64,000 nt of DNA from Haliscomenobacter sp. (GCA_016707205.1 JADJHZ010000013.1:78346-142345); one strand, 5' to 3'; shown: positions 1 to 9,663, counted from the first letter of the stretch. The notes: generated by a model from the sequence alone, not told the origin. A program made the numbers and translations.

Positions 1-814
1 ATTGGACGCCATCCCGCTTGCTTAGTTTTCCCTGGCCGCTGGGTTTCAGGATCAGAGGCAGATGAGAAAACCGGGGCATCTCCCATCCAAACGCCCGATA
101 TAATAAGACGTGGTGGGCCGTGCTGGGTAGCCATTCTTCGCCCCGGATCACGTGGGTGATCTCCATGAGGTGATCGTCCACGATATTGGCCAGGTGGTAG
201 GTAGGCATTCCGTCGGACTTCAGGATGACCTTGTCGTCCAGTTCGTTGCTTTGAAAATGGACGATTCCGCGAACCAGATCATCTACTTCTATGATTTCGC
301 CGGACGGCACTTTTAGCCGGATTGCCCAGGGGTCCCCGCGTTCGATCCGCGCCTGCACTTCTTCTTCCGGAAGGGTAAGGCTGTTGGACATTTTCAGCCG
401 CGTTTGGCTATCGTATTTGAATGCGGACTCGCCTTTTTCCTGGGTTTCCTGCCGGCACGCCTCCAGCATTTCCGGGGTATCAAACGCATAATACGCATGG
501 CCGGACCGGATCAGTTCCTGCGCATAGCGCTGGTAGATGTCCTTGCGTTCCGATTGCCGGTAAGGGCCATAAGCGCCTCCGCCAAATCCCGGGCCTTCAT
601 CCGGAAGCAGCCCCGCCCATTGCAGGGATTCCAGGATATACGACTCAGCGCCGGGTACGTAACGAAGCTGATCGGTATCTTCGATACGGAGAATAAACGT
701 ACCCCCCGTTTTTCGGGCAAAAAGATAGTTATACAAGGCAGTGCGCATACCGCCTATGTGCAGTGCGCCTGTCGGGCTAGGCGCAAATCGGACGCGTACG
801 TTCTTTATCTCCAT
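1..814 (-). CDS. gltX: glutamyl-tRNA synthetase (N-terminal part, cut by window edge)
   Basis: Class I aminoacyl-tRNA synthetase that charges tRNA-Glu in the cytoplasm. Reading leftward from ATG at 814-812, the protein begins MEIKNVRVRFAPSPTG and continues into the HIGH-type signature as LHIGGMRTALYNYLF. The KMSKS-equivalent appears as GKLSKRDG close to the left edge. RFAPSPTG and the IEDTD motif of the Rossmann fold are typical of GluRS. About 271 residues are visible; the anticodon-binding C-terminal domain lies outside the window. A related glutaminyl enzyme is unlikely because the insert and motif spacing are those of bacterial GltX. The upstream region is divergent to a polysaccharide deacetylase gene. 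Confidence 0.95.
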   Translation of the reverse strand, partial: MEIKNVRVRFAPSPTGALHIGGMRTALYNYLFARKTGGTFILRIEDTDQLRYVPGAESYILESLQWAGLLPDEGPGFGGGAYGPYRQSERKDIYQRYAQELIRSGHAYYAFDTPEMLEACRQETQEKGESAFKYDSQTRLKMSNSLTLPEEEVQARIERGDPWAIRLKVPSGEIIEVDDLVRGIVHFQSNELDDKVILKSDGMPTYHLANIVDDHLMEITHVIRGEEWLPSTAHHVLLYRAFGWEMPRFSHLPLILKPSGQGKLSKRDGVQ

Positions 815-1217
815 GGTGGTGTTTTGTTGCCGGGTTAAAGCGTTTTCGGGGGCAAAATTCCCCTTTTTTACCCGGAACCGCTTCTTTTAAACACAAAAAA
901 AAGGCTCAATACTAATTTTTTTTTGAAAAAATAAAAAAAACAAGGGTTTTTGGCAGCAAAATCGCTGTCCCAGGCGTTTAGGCAATAGATTCTAGCCTGA
1001 ATAACAAAACACCTGTGCGTTTTTCAGATCGCATATTTTCGTAGGTATGCGTTCAGGTTTGTCTTGAGCCCGTTACTTGCTCAGCCGGCCAGCAATTTAA
1101 CCTGAAGAAAAAGCAGGCCCTTGCCCAACTACCGGATAAAGCCTTCGCACGTCTCCCGCACAGAGCAGGGATTGTGCGCATTTACGCCTATTGGGAAGAC
1201 CATGACTTTTTATATCC
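815..1217. other. divergent intergenic region gltX / deacetylase
   Basis: About 400 bases without a credible gene between two divergently transcribed genes. It contains an A/T-rich stretch near 889-950 with short homopolymers. I found no perfect TAnnTTTG promoter on either strand, so the promoters of gltX and the deacetylase presumably lie here but are not resolved. No hairpin or RNA gene is recognised. Confidence 0.5.
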
Positions 1218-1892
1218 ATGAACATTAAAAAAAACAGTATGTATTTCACCAAGACACCCCAATTTATTCGGAACATGTTTCCGAGCTTCACCTGGAAGGT
1301 TCCTGTTTCAGAAAAACGGCTTTTCCTTACGTTTGACGACGGGCCTATCCCGGAAGTGACGCCTTGGGTGCTTAGCCAGTTGGCGGCTTACCGGGCCAAA
1401 GCCACCTTTTTCTGCGTCGGGGATAATATCCGAAAGCATCCGGAGGTTTTTCGAAAAGTGAAAGAAGGTGGCCATTCCATTGGCAACCACACGTACAATC
1501 ACTTGAACGGATGGATTACCGAGAATATTCCGTTTTTTCACAATGTCCGCCATTGCGCCTCGCTGACCAATTCCGTGCTGTTCCGCCCACCATACGGAAG
1601 GCTGAAGCCCAAACAGGCGCAGTTCCTTCAGCGGCACTACCGGATCATCATGTGGGATGTGCTTAGCGGCGACTTTGACGCCCGGATTACTCCGGAGCAA
1701 TGCCTTCAGAACGTTCTGCAAAACGCCGAACCGGGCTCGATTATCGTTTTCCATGATAGCCTGAAAGCGCTCGACCGCCTGAAGTATGCTCTGCCGCGCG
1801 TTCTGGAACATTTCACCGCTTTAGGCTATGCGTTTGGAGCGCTCAACGAAAAAGAAATGCACCTGAAAGAACGGGTTCTTCAAACCGCGTAA
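1218..1892 (+). CDS. polysaccharide deacetylase (NodB-homology, carbohydrate esterase 4)
   Basis: Predicted metal-dependent de-N-acetylase acting on peptidoglycan, chitin oligomers or another N-acetylated glycan. In 224 residues all the CE4 motifs are visible: LTFDDGP (catalytic base and metal-binding Asp), the His pair in GNHTYNH, RPPYGR, the MWDV segment and the terminal IIVFHDS. No signal peptide is evident, so it may act at the inner face or leave by another route. The start at 1218 is followed by a possible alternative ATG at 1239. The gene stands alone and is followed by a terminator hairpin. The substrate cannot be told from the sequence. Confidence 0.9.
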   Translation: MNIKKNSMYFTKTPQFIRNMFPSFTWKVPVSEKRLFLTFDDGPIPEVTPWVLSQLAAYRAKATFFCVGDNIRKHPEVFRKVKEGGHSIGNHTYNHLNGWITENIPFFHNVRHCASLTNSVLFRPPYGRLKPKQAQFLQRHYRIIMWDVLSGDFDARITPEQCLQNVLQNAEPGSIIVFHDSLKALDRLKYALPRVLEHFTALGYAFGALNEKEMHLKERVLQTA

Positions 1893-1928
1893 TCCGGCAT
1901 TTTAAGCAACTTTTACGCAATGCTTGAT

Positions 1929-1966
1929 AAAAAGCCCTCCGGACGATCGGGGGGCTTTTCTTTTTC
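1929..1966 (+). terminator. Rho-independent terminator after the deacetylase
   Basis: A stem AAAAGCCCTCCG with its complement CGGGGGGCTTTT (one G-U pair) encloses a six-base loop and is followed by a T-rich tail, just downstream of the deacetylase stop. It lies between convergent genes and may also serve the DUF5916 gene on the other strand. Confidence 0.8.
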
Positions 1967-1970
1967 TGTC

Positions 1971-4178
1971 TTACAAGTTAAGCCAGTAGGTCATTTTGAG
2001 CACCAATGCCCGGTTTTTATTGACGAGCCCATCCGGGAAATAGTTGTCGGTATAAACGACAAAGAGATCCGAAACGGGGGCAAATCGCCATTGGAAGCGC
2101 GAATTGACGTTAATATTGTCGATCTGATTGTTGTATTGAATAAAGGTAGTCCAGAACACGTTGCTGGAAAAGGTCAAATCAATGCGGGGGCCGATGAGCA
2201 ACAAGTCGGCGTCGGAATAGGGTTCGGGCATCCGGATTCGGTTATAGCTCGCAGCAAGGGAGATCGAGCCATAGGGTTGAATACGGTAATTCAACTCCCC
2301 GCTGAAGTTGGCGCGTTTGCCGTTGTAGTATTCGCCCAGGCGGGCCTCAAGCTCGAAGTTGAATTTTTTGCGCAAATTGGACGTATACGAAGCGATCAGC
2401 AGGTTCTGCAGGTAATCGGACCCCTCGGGAAGTTCCACTCCATCAGTGTTGGTGGGGTCGAACGAGAACGTCAGGAACACATATTCCTTTCGAAGACGCA
2501 AGTTGAAATAAGCCGTATTCTGGAATGAGATTCGATACATCAAATTCAAATCCCAATCAGTGATGCCATCGTTGGGGTTGCCCAAAACATCAAAATCAAT
2601 TCCGGGGCCGTGGCGGTTGATGATTCCGGTTTTAGGGTAAAAGTTGAACCAATCGGAGGAAGCGATTCGCCGGTACCCGGTCCGCCGCGCAAACCCCACT
2701 TCCGGATCGTAGTTTTCTCCGATCCATTCGGCGGTCAGGTACAGATCCCAAAGCAAAGAGCCATACCCCATCTGCGTTCCTGCTGCAAAGGCGTTAGCCG
2801 GCTGATGGGGTTGAAAGGAGTGGTGAAAAAAGGTTTTCCCTGTCCACCGGCTATCTTTGGAAGCCAGGTTGTAGTCCACCCCCAAAACCCGGTTAAAGTC
2901 GAAAGCCCCAAGGGTGTCCGGGATGGTCTGATCATGAATGGGCTGTTTATTAACTGCGATCAATCCGATATTAGATCGGTTGAAGACTTTTTGCTGGATA
3001 GCGGCCACCGTGTAATTAACCGAAGGGCGGCCAATAGCGGCATCTTTTGCAGTCTGCATGCTGAGCAGCCCCACACGGGTATTGCCGCCCATTTTGCCGC
3101 TCAGGCGCGCCCCGAAGTAAATGGGGTTTTGGACGTTCTGGCCGGTTTCTTCATCGCGGGCAACGCCAATGCGGCGGGAGAAAAAGGGCCTCAGGCGCTG
3201 CGTTCCGAAGTTTCCGAACAGGTCGGCGTTTTCCAGAAAAAACTGCCGGCGTTCGGGGAAAAAAATTTCAAACCGATCCAGATTGGTTACCTGCTGGTCG
3301 ACTTCCACCTGGGAGAAGTCGGGGTTCACGGTAAGGTCGAGGTTCAGGGAAGGCCCCAGGCCGATTTTGGCATCGCCCCCAAAGGATGCGTCCCGCCCGA
3401 TGCCCTGCCCATCGAGGCGATCCTCGCTGTAATTGGCAGAAAAGAAGGGAATGGCGACCATATTTCCTCCCGGCTTGGGCAGAGGCTCCTCCCAAGCCAG
3501 CTTGTTTATATAAGCCAGATTCAGGATCGGAAACTGCCGGGGAGTTTGGGGCCAAACCGAGCGTTCGCCGTATTCGCTGTCGATCCGGTAAATCTTCACG
3601 TTCCACAAAACGCTCCCTTCGTTATAGCGGAGGCTTTTTAGGGGAATGGCGAACTCCCCGAGCCAGTACCCGTCATACATTCTGCCCGAAGAAATCCATC
3701 GGTTGTCCCAACTCAGATCCAGGTCGGAACTTTCGTTCCCTCCGTTCGCTATCAGTCCTTCCCGTTGCACGCCGAAAGGGTTAACGCCAAATTGAAAGGC
3801 GTTGGTATTATCCTGAAACGGGTCAAAAACGATCACGATGGCGTCGTTGGCTTCTCCCCGGAAGTCGCGGCGCAGGGAAGGCGTCACGTATTTTCGTTCT
3901 TCCGGGAGGTTGTACATGACGGCGCCCACATAGATGTAGTCGTCGTCAAACATCATGCGAACCACGGTTTGTCCTACTGCCAGACAGGAGTCGAGCGGAA
4001 ATTGCTCAAAAAAATTGGTTATCCCTTTCGCTTGTCCCCAATCGGGTTCATCCATGAGGCCGTCGATCCGGATGGGTCCATGCGCCCGCTTGGCGTAGAG
4101 CGTGTCTGGAGTTTGTCCACACAAACAAAAAAAAGCGCCCAGGCTTAATGCCAGGGACAACCACAATGCCTTTGCCAT
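1971..4178 (-). CDS. DUF5916 family outer-membrane protein with CBM9-like N-terminal domain
   Basis: A 735-residue exported protein. The start at 4178 is chosen because it places a signal peptide (MAKALWLSLALSLGAFFCLC) at the N-terminus; an upstream ATG at 4205 would add nine polar residues. Residues roughly 30-220 resemble the family 9 carbohydrate-binding-like fold, with the conserved segment NPFGVQREGLI. The rest is rich in alternating aromatic strands, contains NPDFSQVEVDQQVTNLDRFE and FFPERRQFFLENADLFG, and ends with TYWLNL, as expected of a beta-barrel. The family is common in Bacteroidota; its molecular role is not established. A paralogue lies at 26193-28397. Confidence 0.9.
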   Translation of the reverse strand: MAKALWLSLALSLGAFFCLCGQTPDTLYAKRAHGPIRIDGLMDEPDWGQAKGITNFFEQFPLDSCLAVGQTVVRMMFDDDYIYVGAVMYNLPEERKYVTPSLRRDFRGEANDAIVIVFDPFQDNTNAFQFGVNPFGVQREGLIANGGNESSDLDLSWDNRWISSGRMYDGYWLGEFAIPLKSLRYNEGSVLWNVKIYRIDSEYGERSVWPQTPRQFPILNLAYINKLAWEEPLPKPGGNMVAIPFFSANYSEDRLDGQGIGRDASFGGDAKIGLGPSLNLDLTVNPDFSQVEVDQQVTNLDRFEIFFPERRQFFLENADLFGNFGTQRLRPFFSRRIGVARDEETGQNVQNPIYFGARLSGKMGGNTRVGLLSMQTAKDAAIGRPSVNYTVAAIQQKVFNRSNIGLIAVNKQPIHDQTIPDTLGAFDFNRVLGVDYNLASKDSRWTGKTFFHHSFQPHQPANAFAAGTQMGYGSLLWDLYLTAEWIGENYDPEVGFARRTGYRRIASSDWFNFYPKTGIINRHGPGIDFDVLGNPNDGITDWDLNLMYRISFQNTAYFNLRLRKEYVFLTFSFDPTNTDGVELPEGSDYLQNLLIASYTSNLRKKFNFELEARLGEYYNGKRANFSGELNYRIQPYGSISLAASYNRIRMPEPYSDADLLLIGPRIDLTFSSNVFWTTFIQYNNQIDNINVNSRFQWRFAPVSDLFVVYTDNYFPDGLVNKNRALVLKMTYWLNL

Positions 4179-4241
4179 ATCCTGTTCAGGTGTTCTTTGG
4201 TACAAAGAAAGGAAAGAGCGCGGATACGGAAAAACTAATCT

Positions 4242-5315
4242 TTAGCTCCCTTTAACCCCGTCTAATTCAAGCGCTTTCCGGCCGCGGTCTCCAAACCAAT
4301 GCACCGCTTCGATCAACGGGGCAAACCGGGGATCTTGGGTATGGCCTTGTTTGTAGCGATAATAGATCTGCTGTACGATCACGCCGATTTTAAATAATCC
4401 GAAAACAAAGAAGAACAGGATATGCTCAAGCCCCTTGCCGCCTTTTCTGGAAGCATAACGTTCGAGCAGGCCTTCCCGGCTTAGGTTCCCCGGTAGCCAG
4501 GTAAGGTTGCCGATTGATGCAACCAGTGGGTTGATCTCTTCCGGCTCAATCCAATAGGCCATAGAGAGTCCCAGATCCATCCGGGGGTCGCCAATAGTAC
4601 ACATTTCCCAATCCAGCACGGCCCGGATGCGGGTTAGATTTTCGGGGTCGAGTACAAGGTTGTCGTATTTGTAGTCGTTGTGAAGCAAAGAAGGGCTTCC
4701 GTCGGGAACGCTGTTTGTGCGCATCCAATCCGCCAGGAGGTTCATAGTCCCGATCGGTTCGGTTTCTGCCCGGTAGTATCGCTCAATCCATCCTTCCACC
4801 TGGCGGGCAATATAACCTTCGGGTTTGCCCAATGCGCCAAGCCCCGCGGAATCGATGTCCAGGTTGTGCAGATCGGCCAGATTGTCGATAAACGCTTCAG
4901 AAAGCCCCTTCATAACCCCTGGGTTGAGGTCCAGGTCTTTTTGGGGGCGATTTCGAAGGATCACGCCTTCTACGCGTTCCATCAGGTAAAAAGGCGCTCC
5001 AAGCACTTCCGGATCTTCGCACAGCAAGACCGGCTTAGGGATTTTGCTGTAAACCGGCTGCAGGCTTGTCAGTACCCGGAATTCGCGTCCCATATCATGG
5101 GCGGTCTTGACATGGGTTCCAAATGGCGGGCGGCGCAGAACCAGTTGGCCGAGATTGGTTTCGATGAGGTAGGTCAGGTTGGAAAACCCGCCGGGAAACT
5201 GCTGTACATCAAGAATAGACTGAAACTCCGGCAGGGCCGACTCCAGATATCTTTGCAGGGAATCAACGGGCAACTCCTCCCCCGGCCTGATGTCTTTCGC
5301 TTCGTCCATGATCAT
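4242..5315 (-). CDS. aminoglycoside-phosphotransferase-fold kinase, ACAD10/11-type
   Basis: A 357-residue member of the APH/choline kinase fold. The Brenner-type catalytic loop LLHNDYKYDNLVLD lies near residues 211-223 and the metal-binding DWEM near 235-238, with the N-lobe nucleotide segment FPGGFSNLTYL near 40-50. It belongs with the phosphotransferase domain of ACAD10/ACAD11 and the LvaA kinase of levulinate catabolism, which phosphorylate 4-hydroxyacyl-CoA thioesters. The gene directly upstream encodes an acyl-CoA dehydrogenase, the other half of the ACAD11 fusion, so an acyl-CoA substrate is more likely than an antibiotic. Substrate is inference. A second ATG two codons in is an equally good start. 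Confidence 0.85.
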   Translation of the reverse strand: MIMDEAKDIRPGEELPVDSLQRYLESALPEFQSILDVQQFPGGFSNLTYLIETNLGQLVLRRPPFGTHVKTAHDMGREFRVLTSLQPVYSKIPKPVLLCEDPEVLGAPFYLMERVEGVILRNRPQKDLDLNPGVMKGLSEAFIDNLADLHNLDIDSAGLGALGKPEGYIARQVEGWIERYYRAETEPIGTMNLLADWMRTNSVPDGSPSLLHNDYKYDNLVLDPENLTRIRAVLDWEMCTIGDPRMDLGLSMAYWIEPEEINPLVASIGNLTWLPGNLSREGLLERYASRKGGKGLEHILFFFVFGLFKIGVIVQQIYYRYKQGHTQDPRFAPLIEAVHWFGDRGRKALELDGVKGS

Positions 5316-5317
5316 TA

Positions 5318-5397
5318 GGTTTTAGACGTTAGACGTTAGCAGCAGCAGCAACCTCATTATCCGAATGCCTTTCCACCGTCCACCGTCTATTCAGTAT
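5318..5397. repeat. short direct repeats of intergenic 'TTAGACGTTAGA' and 'CACCGTCCACCGTC' words
   Basis: Between the dehydrogenase and the kinase gene lie the tandem words TTAGACGTTAGACGTTAG, a GCA triplet run and CCACCGTCCACCGTC. The first word recurs next to rho at 14092-14168. It looks like a mobile or slippage-generated intergenic repeat family, not coding sequence. Confidence 0.5.
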
Positions 5398-6583
5398 TTT
5401 TTAAGGATCTTTCTGGCCAGGGAAGCCTTATGCACTTCATCCGGCCCGTCGTAAATCCTTGCGCCGCGTTCCTCCCGGTAATAATAAGACAACAGCGTAT
5501 CATCCGTGACCCCAAGGGCGCCATGTACCTGAACCGCCCGGTCGATCACGCGCTGCAACACATTGGCGGCAAAAAACTTGATCGAGGAGATCTCGGCGGA
5601 GGCGGCACGCTGCCCTTCTTCCTGAATTTTCAAAGCGGTATGGAGCACCATATATCTGGCGGCGTCGATTTCCGCCCTGCTTTCCGCAATAAAAGACTGG
5701 ACCAATTGCATTTGCCCGAGCACTTTGCCGGGGCGATTTCGCGCGCCACTGCCCGCTGGCACATCAGGTCGAAGGCGCGCTCGCAGACGCCGATCCACCG
5801 CATGCAGTGGTGGATCCGGCCGGGGCCAAGCCGCTCCTGGGCAAGAACAAATCCCGAGCCTTCGGGGCCCAGGAGGTTACTGACGGGCACCCGGACGTCG
5901 GTATACCGGATCTCTCCATGGCTGTGCCATCCTTCACCGGTGTGGCCCATTACGGGAATATTGCGGACCAGTTCAAACCCCGGTGTATCGGTAGGAACGA
6001 TGATCATACTAGCTTTGAGGTAAGGATTCTCCGCCTCGGGGTTGGTGACGGCCATAACGATGGCAAATGCTGCTCCATCTGCCGAGGTGGTAAACCATTT
6101 ATGCCCATTGATCACAAAATGGTCGCCGTCCCGCACGGCCGTTGTTCCTAAAAGCAAGGGGTTGGACCCGGCAAACCCTGGTTCCGTCATCGAAAAGCAA
6201 GAGCGGATCGTTCCATCCAGCAGGGGATGAAGGTATTTTCCCCGGATCTCCGGGCTGGCATACTGAATGAGCAGTTCCAAATTTCCGGCATCCGGCGCCT
6301 GGCAATTAAAGGTGAAATGGCCAAAAGGGGTTCGGCCTAATAATTCGCCTAACTGAGCCACCTCCATCAGGTTCAGCCCTGCGCCTCCGTGCGCTTCGGA
6401 GTGATAAGGATTCCAGGCGCCGAGGGCTTTTACCTTCTCCCTTTTGGAACGCAAAACGGGTTCTACTTCCTTAAAGGGCATATTCATCCATTCTTCTTCA
6501 AAAGGGATGATTTCTGCTTCCAGAAAAGCGCGCACCTTTGGGTACAAAGACCGGAGCCGGTCGGTGGCAAACAGGTCAACCAT
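5391..6583 (-). CDS. acyl-CoA dehydrogenase (apparent frameshift)
   Basis: Flavin-dependent acyl-CoA dehydrogenase of the ACAD10/11 branch, about 397 residues once a one-base gap is corrected. The first frame runs from 6583 through the FAD-binding segment CFSMTEPGFAGSNP, and NGHKWFTTSADG, to about 5733. The continuation GKVLGQMQLVQSFIAESRAE, then the C-terminal helices with VIDRAVQVHGALGVTDD and the final YDGPDEVHKASLARKILKKY, is in the next frame down to 5391. Adding one base in the CCCCGG run near 5728-5732 restores the expected REIAPGKVLGQMQ. Both halves are well conserved, so this is probably an assembly indel. The gene starts 13 bases after the PycTM-type gene and precedes the kinase gene; all three may be co-transcribed. 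Confidence 0.85.
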
Positions 6584-6596
6584 AGCTGAAATACAT

Positions 6597-7805
6597 TTAA
6601 ATGAACAACACGACGAGGAACGTAAGCACGGTAGCTACAAACCCCACCATGAACAAATTGTAGGAAATCGTCAGGTAGCGGTATTTTTTATCCAACACCT
6701 TTCCCAGATGATAAAGGTCCCGGGTCATATTTCCATATAACAAGTCCGTATTCCGGAACAGGTCGTCCATCCCTTCTTCGTAGGCTTCGAGGTCAAGAGA
6801 AACGAAATTGCCGAAAAAGACCAGGTTTTTTCTAACTTCTTTAGGATCTTTTTGTCCGCGGTTCAACGAAGTCACCTTAGGTCTGGCCGATAGAACGGCA
6901 AAAATCAGCGACGTCAGTCCGGTGACGAGGAAAATAACTACAGGGAGCACGACCACAGGTTTTACTTCGGCGATATTTCGGTAGGAAAGAAAGGTGATGA
7001 GTACGCTAATCATGATGGAGTTGACGCTGATCATGATATTGGCTTTGTTATCGGCTATAGCGCTCAGGTTGATGTGGTTGCGGTAGTTGGCGCGGAAAAA
7101 AGTTTGGGCAGCGCGAACCGGGCTTTCCGGCTCCAGGTAGTTGAATCGGCCTTCCGGTTGGGTTATTTCCGTTTCTTTGCGGCGCTCTTTTTCCAACCCT
7201 TGCTGCAAAGAAAGAATCAACGACGATAGCAGGGGCTGGTAATGGCGTTTGGAGTGCCTGTGATATAACTGCAGGCGCAAAAGGCGCTCTGATTGAACCT
7301 CCAGCCAGGCGCGTTTCTCCAGAAATGGTTGTTCGAGGAACTCCCATTCCAGTTTCAAAAGAGCCAGCCGCTGCGCCCCCTCCCGAAGCAATCCCTCGAT
7401 CAGATACGCATCGCTCACCAGGCGCTCTTCTGCAGAGGCGGGAGTGTGCCGGCTCAGCAGGGTTTGGAGGCATTGCACCAGGCGAACGCGCCGGTCTTCC
7501 TCGCACCGATGCGCCTGGAAAAAAGCGCGCACTTCTTTAAGGGAGGCCTGCAGCGGGACGCGGTAATCCAAAGCAAATCCAGCCGGAACGAACCAGGCAG
7601 CCAACTCGGCCAGTTGGGCTGTTTCCGGATCTATTCCATCCGTCTCGGCAATTTCCCGCACCGTAGCGGCCATGCGTTCGGCCAATTCATAGTTGTGGAA
7701 AACCAACCGGGCATCCGGCGTCCGGTTAAACAACTCCAGCATGTACGCGGATAGCTGCTGCAGCAATTCCACTAAATTAACCTTTCCCGTTTTAATCTCT
7801 CCCAT
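6597..7805 (-). CDS. PycTM (DUF5706) membrane protein with degenerate HD-like N-terminal domain
   Basis: 402 residues. The C-terminal part (about 235-402) matches the PycTM/DUF5706 domain of Pycsar effectors: FFRANYRNHINLSAIADNKA, then two adjacent membrane helices, a conserved FFGNF, and a last membrane helix at the end. The N-terminal 200 residues align in pattern with the HD-hydrolase domain often fused to this family (FHNYEL, then LAELAAWFVPAGF), but the usual AAWFHD reads AAWFVP, so the metal-binding His-Asp pair is lost. The domain is probably a non-catalytic sensor or scaffold. Known Pycsar effectors depolarise the membrane on binding cCMP or cUMP; no pyrimidine cyclase is visible here, so an anti-phage role is unproven. 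It heads the unit with the dehydrogenase and kinase genes. Confidence 0.75.
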   Translation of the reverse strand: MGEIKTGKVNLVELLQQLSAYMLELFNRTPDARLVFHNYELAERMAATVREIAETDGIDPETAQLAELAAWFVPAGFALDYRVPLQASLKEVRAFFQAHRCEEDRRVRLVQCLQTLLSRHTPASAEERLVSDAYLIEGLLREGAQRLALLKLEWEFLEQPFLEKRAWLEVQSERLLRLQLYHRHSKRHYQPLLSSLILSLQQGLEKERRKETEITQPEGRFNYLEPESPVRAAQTFFRANYRNHINLSAIADNKANIMISVNSIMISVLITFLSYRNIAEVKPVVVLPVVIFLVTGLTSLIFAVLSARPKVTSLNRGQKDPKEVRKNLVFFGNFVSLDLEAYEEGMDDLFRNTDLLYGNMTRDLYHLGKVLDKKYRYLTISYNLFMVGFVATVLTFLVVLFI

Positions 7806-8061
7806 GCCTTTTATCTTCCTGAATCATTTCCGGAAGGTATAGAAAAACGCAGCCTTTCCCAATAGGTTAGCTGGGGAATTTCATCTTATCTTCCCTATGT
7901 GTTTTTTACCCGGGCAATGCGCTGTCTTTGGGTAGTACGCACGTTGGAGCGGTGGGTGAAATGACAAACCGCGCTGCATCGCATATACTTAACTGCTTGC
8001 TGAAACGTTACCCCTATAAGTGGCTGTGCCGCTTAATTCTTTAACACCCAGATCCTTTGCC

Positions 8062-9597
8062 ATGTATTTCCGCCTGTTCCTTTTATACCTTCTCGGTTGG
8101 TCTGCGCTATCCTGCGATTCTTTTTCCAATCTGGAGGACATCGAAACGCCTCCTTATGAGGCGGAGTTCGCTTTTCCTTTGGTGAATTCGAGCATTGCGG
8201 TCAAGGACGTGCTGGAAGAACTCGACAACCTGGCTACGCTTATTCTGGTAGATTCCTCGGGGTTGCTGCACTTTATTTACCGGGGGGATTTACTCACGCG
8301 GACCAGCGAGGAAATTTTCGGCAACATCAGCAATGCCCTTCCTCCTTTGATACCGATATTAGGTAATACGATGCCTATCCCCCTTGTCTTGCCCAATGGA
8401 GTCGACCTCGACAGGGTCGACCTGAAGTCGGGGAATTTTATTTTCTATGCCGAAAACCCCAACCTGCAGCCGGTCAACGTTCTGATAACGATTCCCGAAC
8501 TTCAGCGGGAAGGGCAGCCGTTTTCGATTCCTTTCAGTATCCCGGCATATAGCGGTTCCGGCGCCAGGCCTTCTGCGACGAATGGTTCTGCTCCGGCATC
8601 TCTTCAAGGCTATTCGTTTCTCCCCGATGGAGATACCGTTCATATTCAGGTTAAGGCGTTGGCGCCCGGTAACGTACAAGTCAATTTACAGAATACAGTC
8701 GTCCAATTTAATCAACTTGCCTTTTCTTACGCCGAAGGGTTTCTTGGCAAGCTTATTTATGAGGGGGAAAAGGATACGGTCGGGATTGATTTCTTCGAAA
8801 CTCAGTACATTCAGGGGGACATCCGGTTTGCCGATCCCAGGGTTGCGTTCCACTTTGAAAATTCGCTCGGAATTCCAACCCGGGCCGTGGTAAATGCCTT
8901 CGACGTGTTCACCATCAAAGGAGGAAAACTCCAGGTTGAAAGTCCGGTGGTCCAAACCGGGATTGACTTCCCTTATCCTTCGTTAACCGAAGTGGGGCAA
9001 ACGAAAACGAGTACGTTTGTTTTTACTAAAGCCAATTCCAATATCGACGACTTACTGAACTCCGGCCCCACTGCCGTTGCCTACGATGTAGACGCCATCA
9101 CCCATCCCGATGGCAACACCGCTATACGGGGATTTGTGACAGATAAAAGCTTTTACCGGATCCAAATGGAAATTGACCTTCCCCTGGAAGGCCAGGTCGA
9201 CCAATTTGAGGCGGAAAGGGAGTTTAATATCGACCTGAAAGATCTTCAGGATGCTCAAAAAGTGGAGTTCAAAATGGTCACCGACAACTTCATCCCCCTT
9301 GACCTCGACCTGCAGGCGTATTTCCTGGACGAGGATCAAGTCGTTCTGGATTCTCTGTTGCCCAAACGGGACCGGCTGATCAAAGGTGCGGCCTTCCCTT
9401 CCGGCCAGTCCCAAACTTCGACGTTTTTTGTCCCCTTCGAAGGAGAACGGTTGGCGAAAATCCTAAAGGCCCAAAAGCTGCGAGTCGACGCATTTTTCTC
9501 CACCGATACCAACAAAGGCCGCGATATCCGCATACAGTCCAGCCAAAGCCTTCATTTCAGGCTTGGCGCCAGAGCCACGGTTAAGATTGGTGGTTAG
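8062..9597 (+). CDS. predicted lipoprotein, function unknown
   Basis: A 511-residue protein. The start at 8062 gives a lipoprotein signal peptide (MYFRLFLLYLLGWSALSC) with the lipobox ALSC; an earlier in-frame ATG at 8020 would add 14 residues before it. The mature part is rich in beta-strand-like segments and Asp/Asn turns, without enzyme motifs that I recognise. It lies 66 bases before a DUF5723 outer-membrane protein gene on the same strand. The pair is probably one transcription unit with a surface or outer-membrane role, which is inference from the context only. Confidence 0.75.
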   Translation: MYFRLFLLYLLGWSALSCDSFSNLEDIETPPYEAEFAFPLVNSSIAVKDVLEELDNLATLILVDSSGLLHFIYRGDLLTRTSEEIFGNISNALPPLIPILGNTMPIPLVLPNGVDLDRVDLKSGNFIFYAENPNLQPVNVLITIPELQREGQPFSIPFSIPAYSGSGARPSATNGSAPASLQGYSFLPDGDTVHIQVKALAPGNVQVNLQNTVVQFNQLAFSYAEGFLGKLIYEGEKDTVGIDFFETQYIQGDIRFADPRVAFHFENSLGIPTRAVVNAFDVFTIKGGKLQVESPVVQTGIDFPYPSLTEVGQTKTSTFVFTKANSNIDDLLNSGPTAVAYDVDAITHPDGNTAIRGFVTDKSFYRIQMEIDLPLEGQVDQFEAEREFNIDLKDLQDAQKVEFKMVTDNFIPLDLDLQAYFLDEDQVVLDSLLPKRDRLIKGAAFPSGQSQTSTFFVPFEGERLAKILKAQKLRVDAFFSTDTNKGRDIRIQSSQSLHFRLGARATVKIGG

Positions 9598-9663
9598 TGA
9601 TTGGTGGTTGAGGTGGTAGATGGTTTTTATTATACTATATCCCCAAAAGTAGATGCCAAGCTT

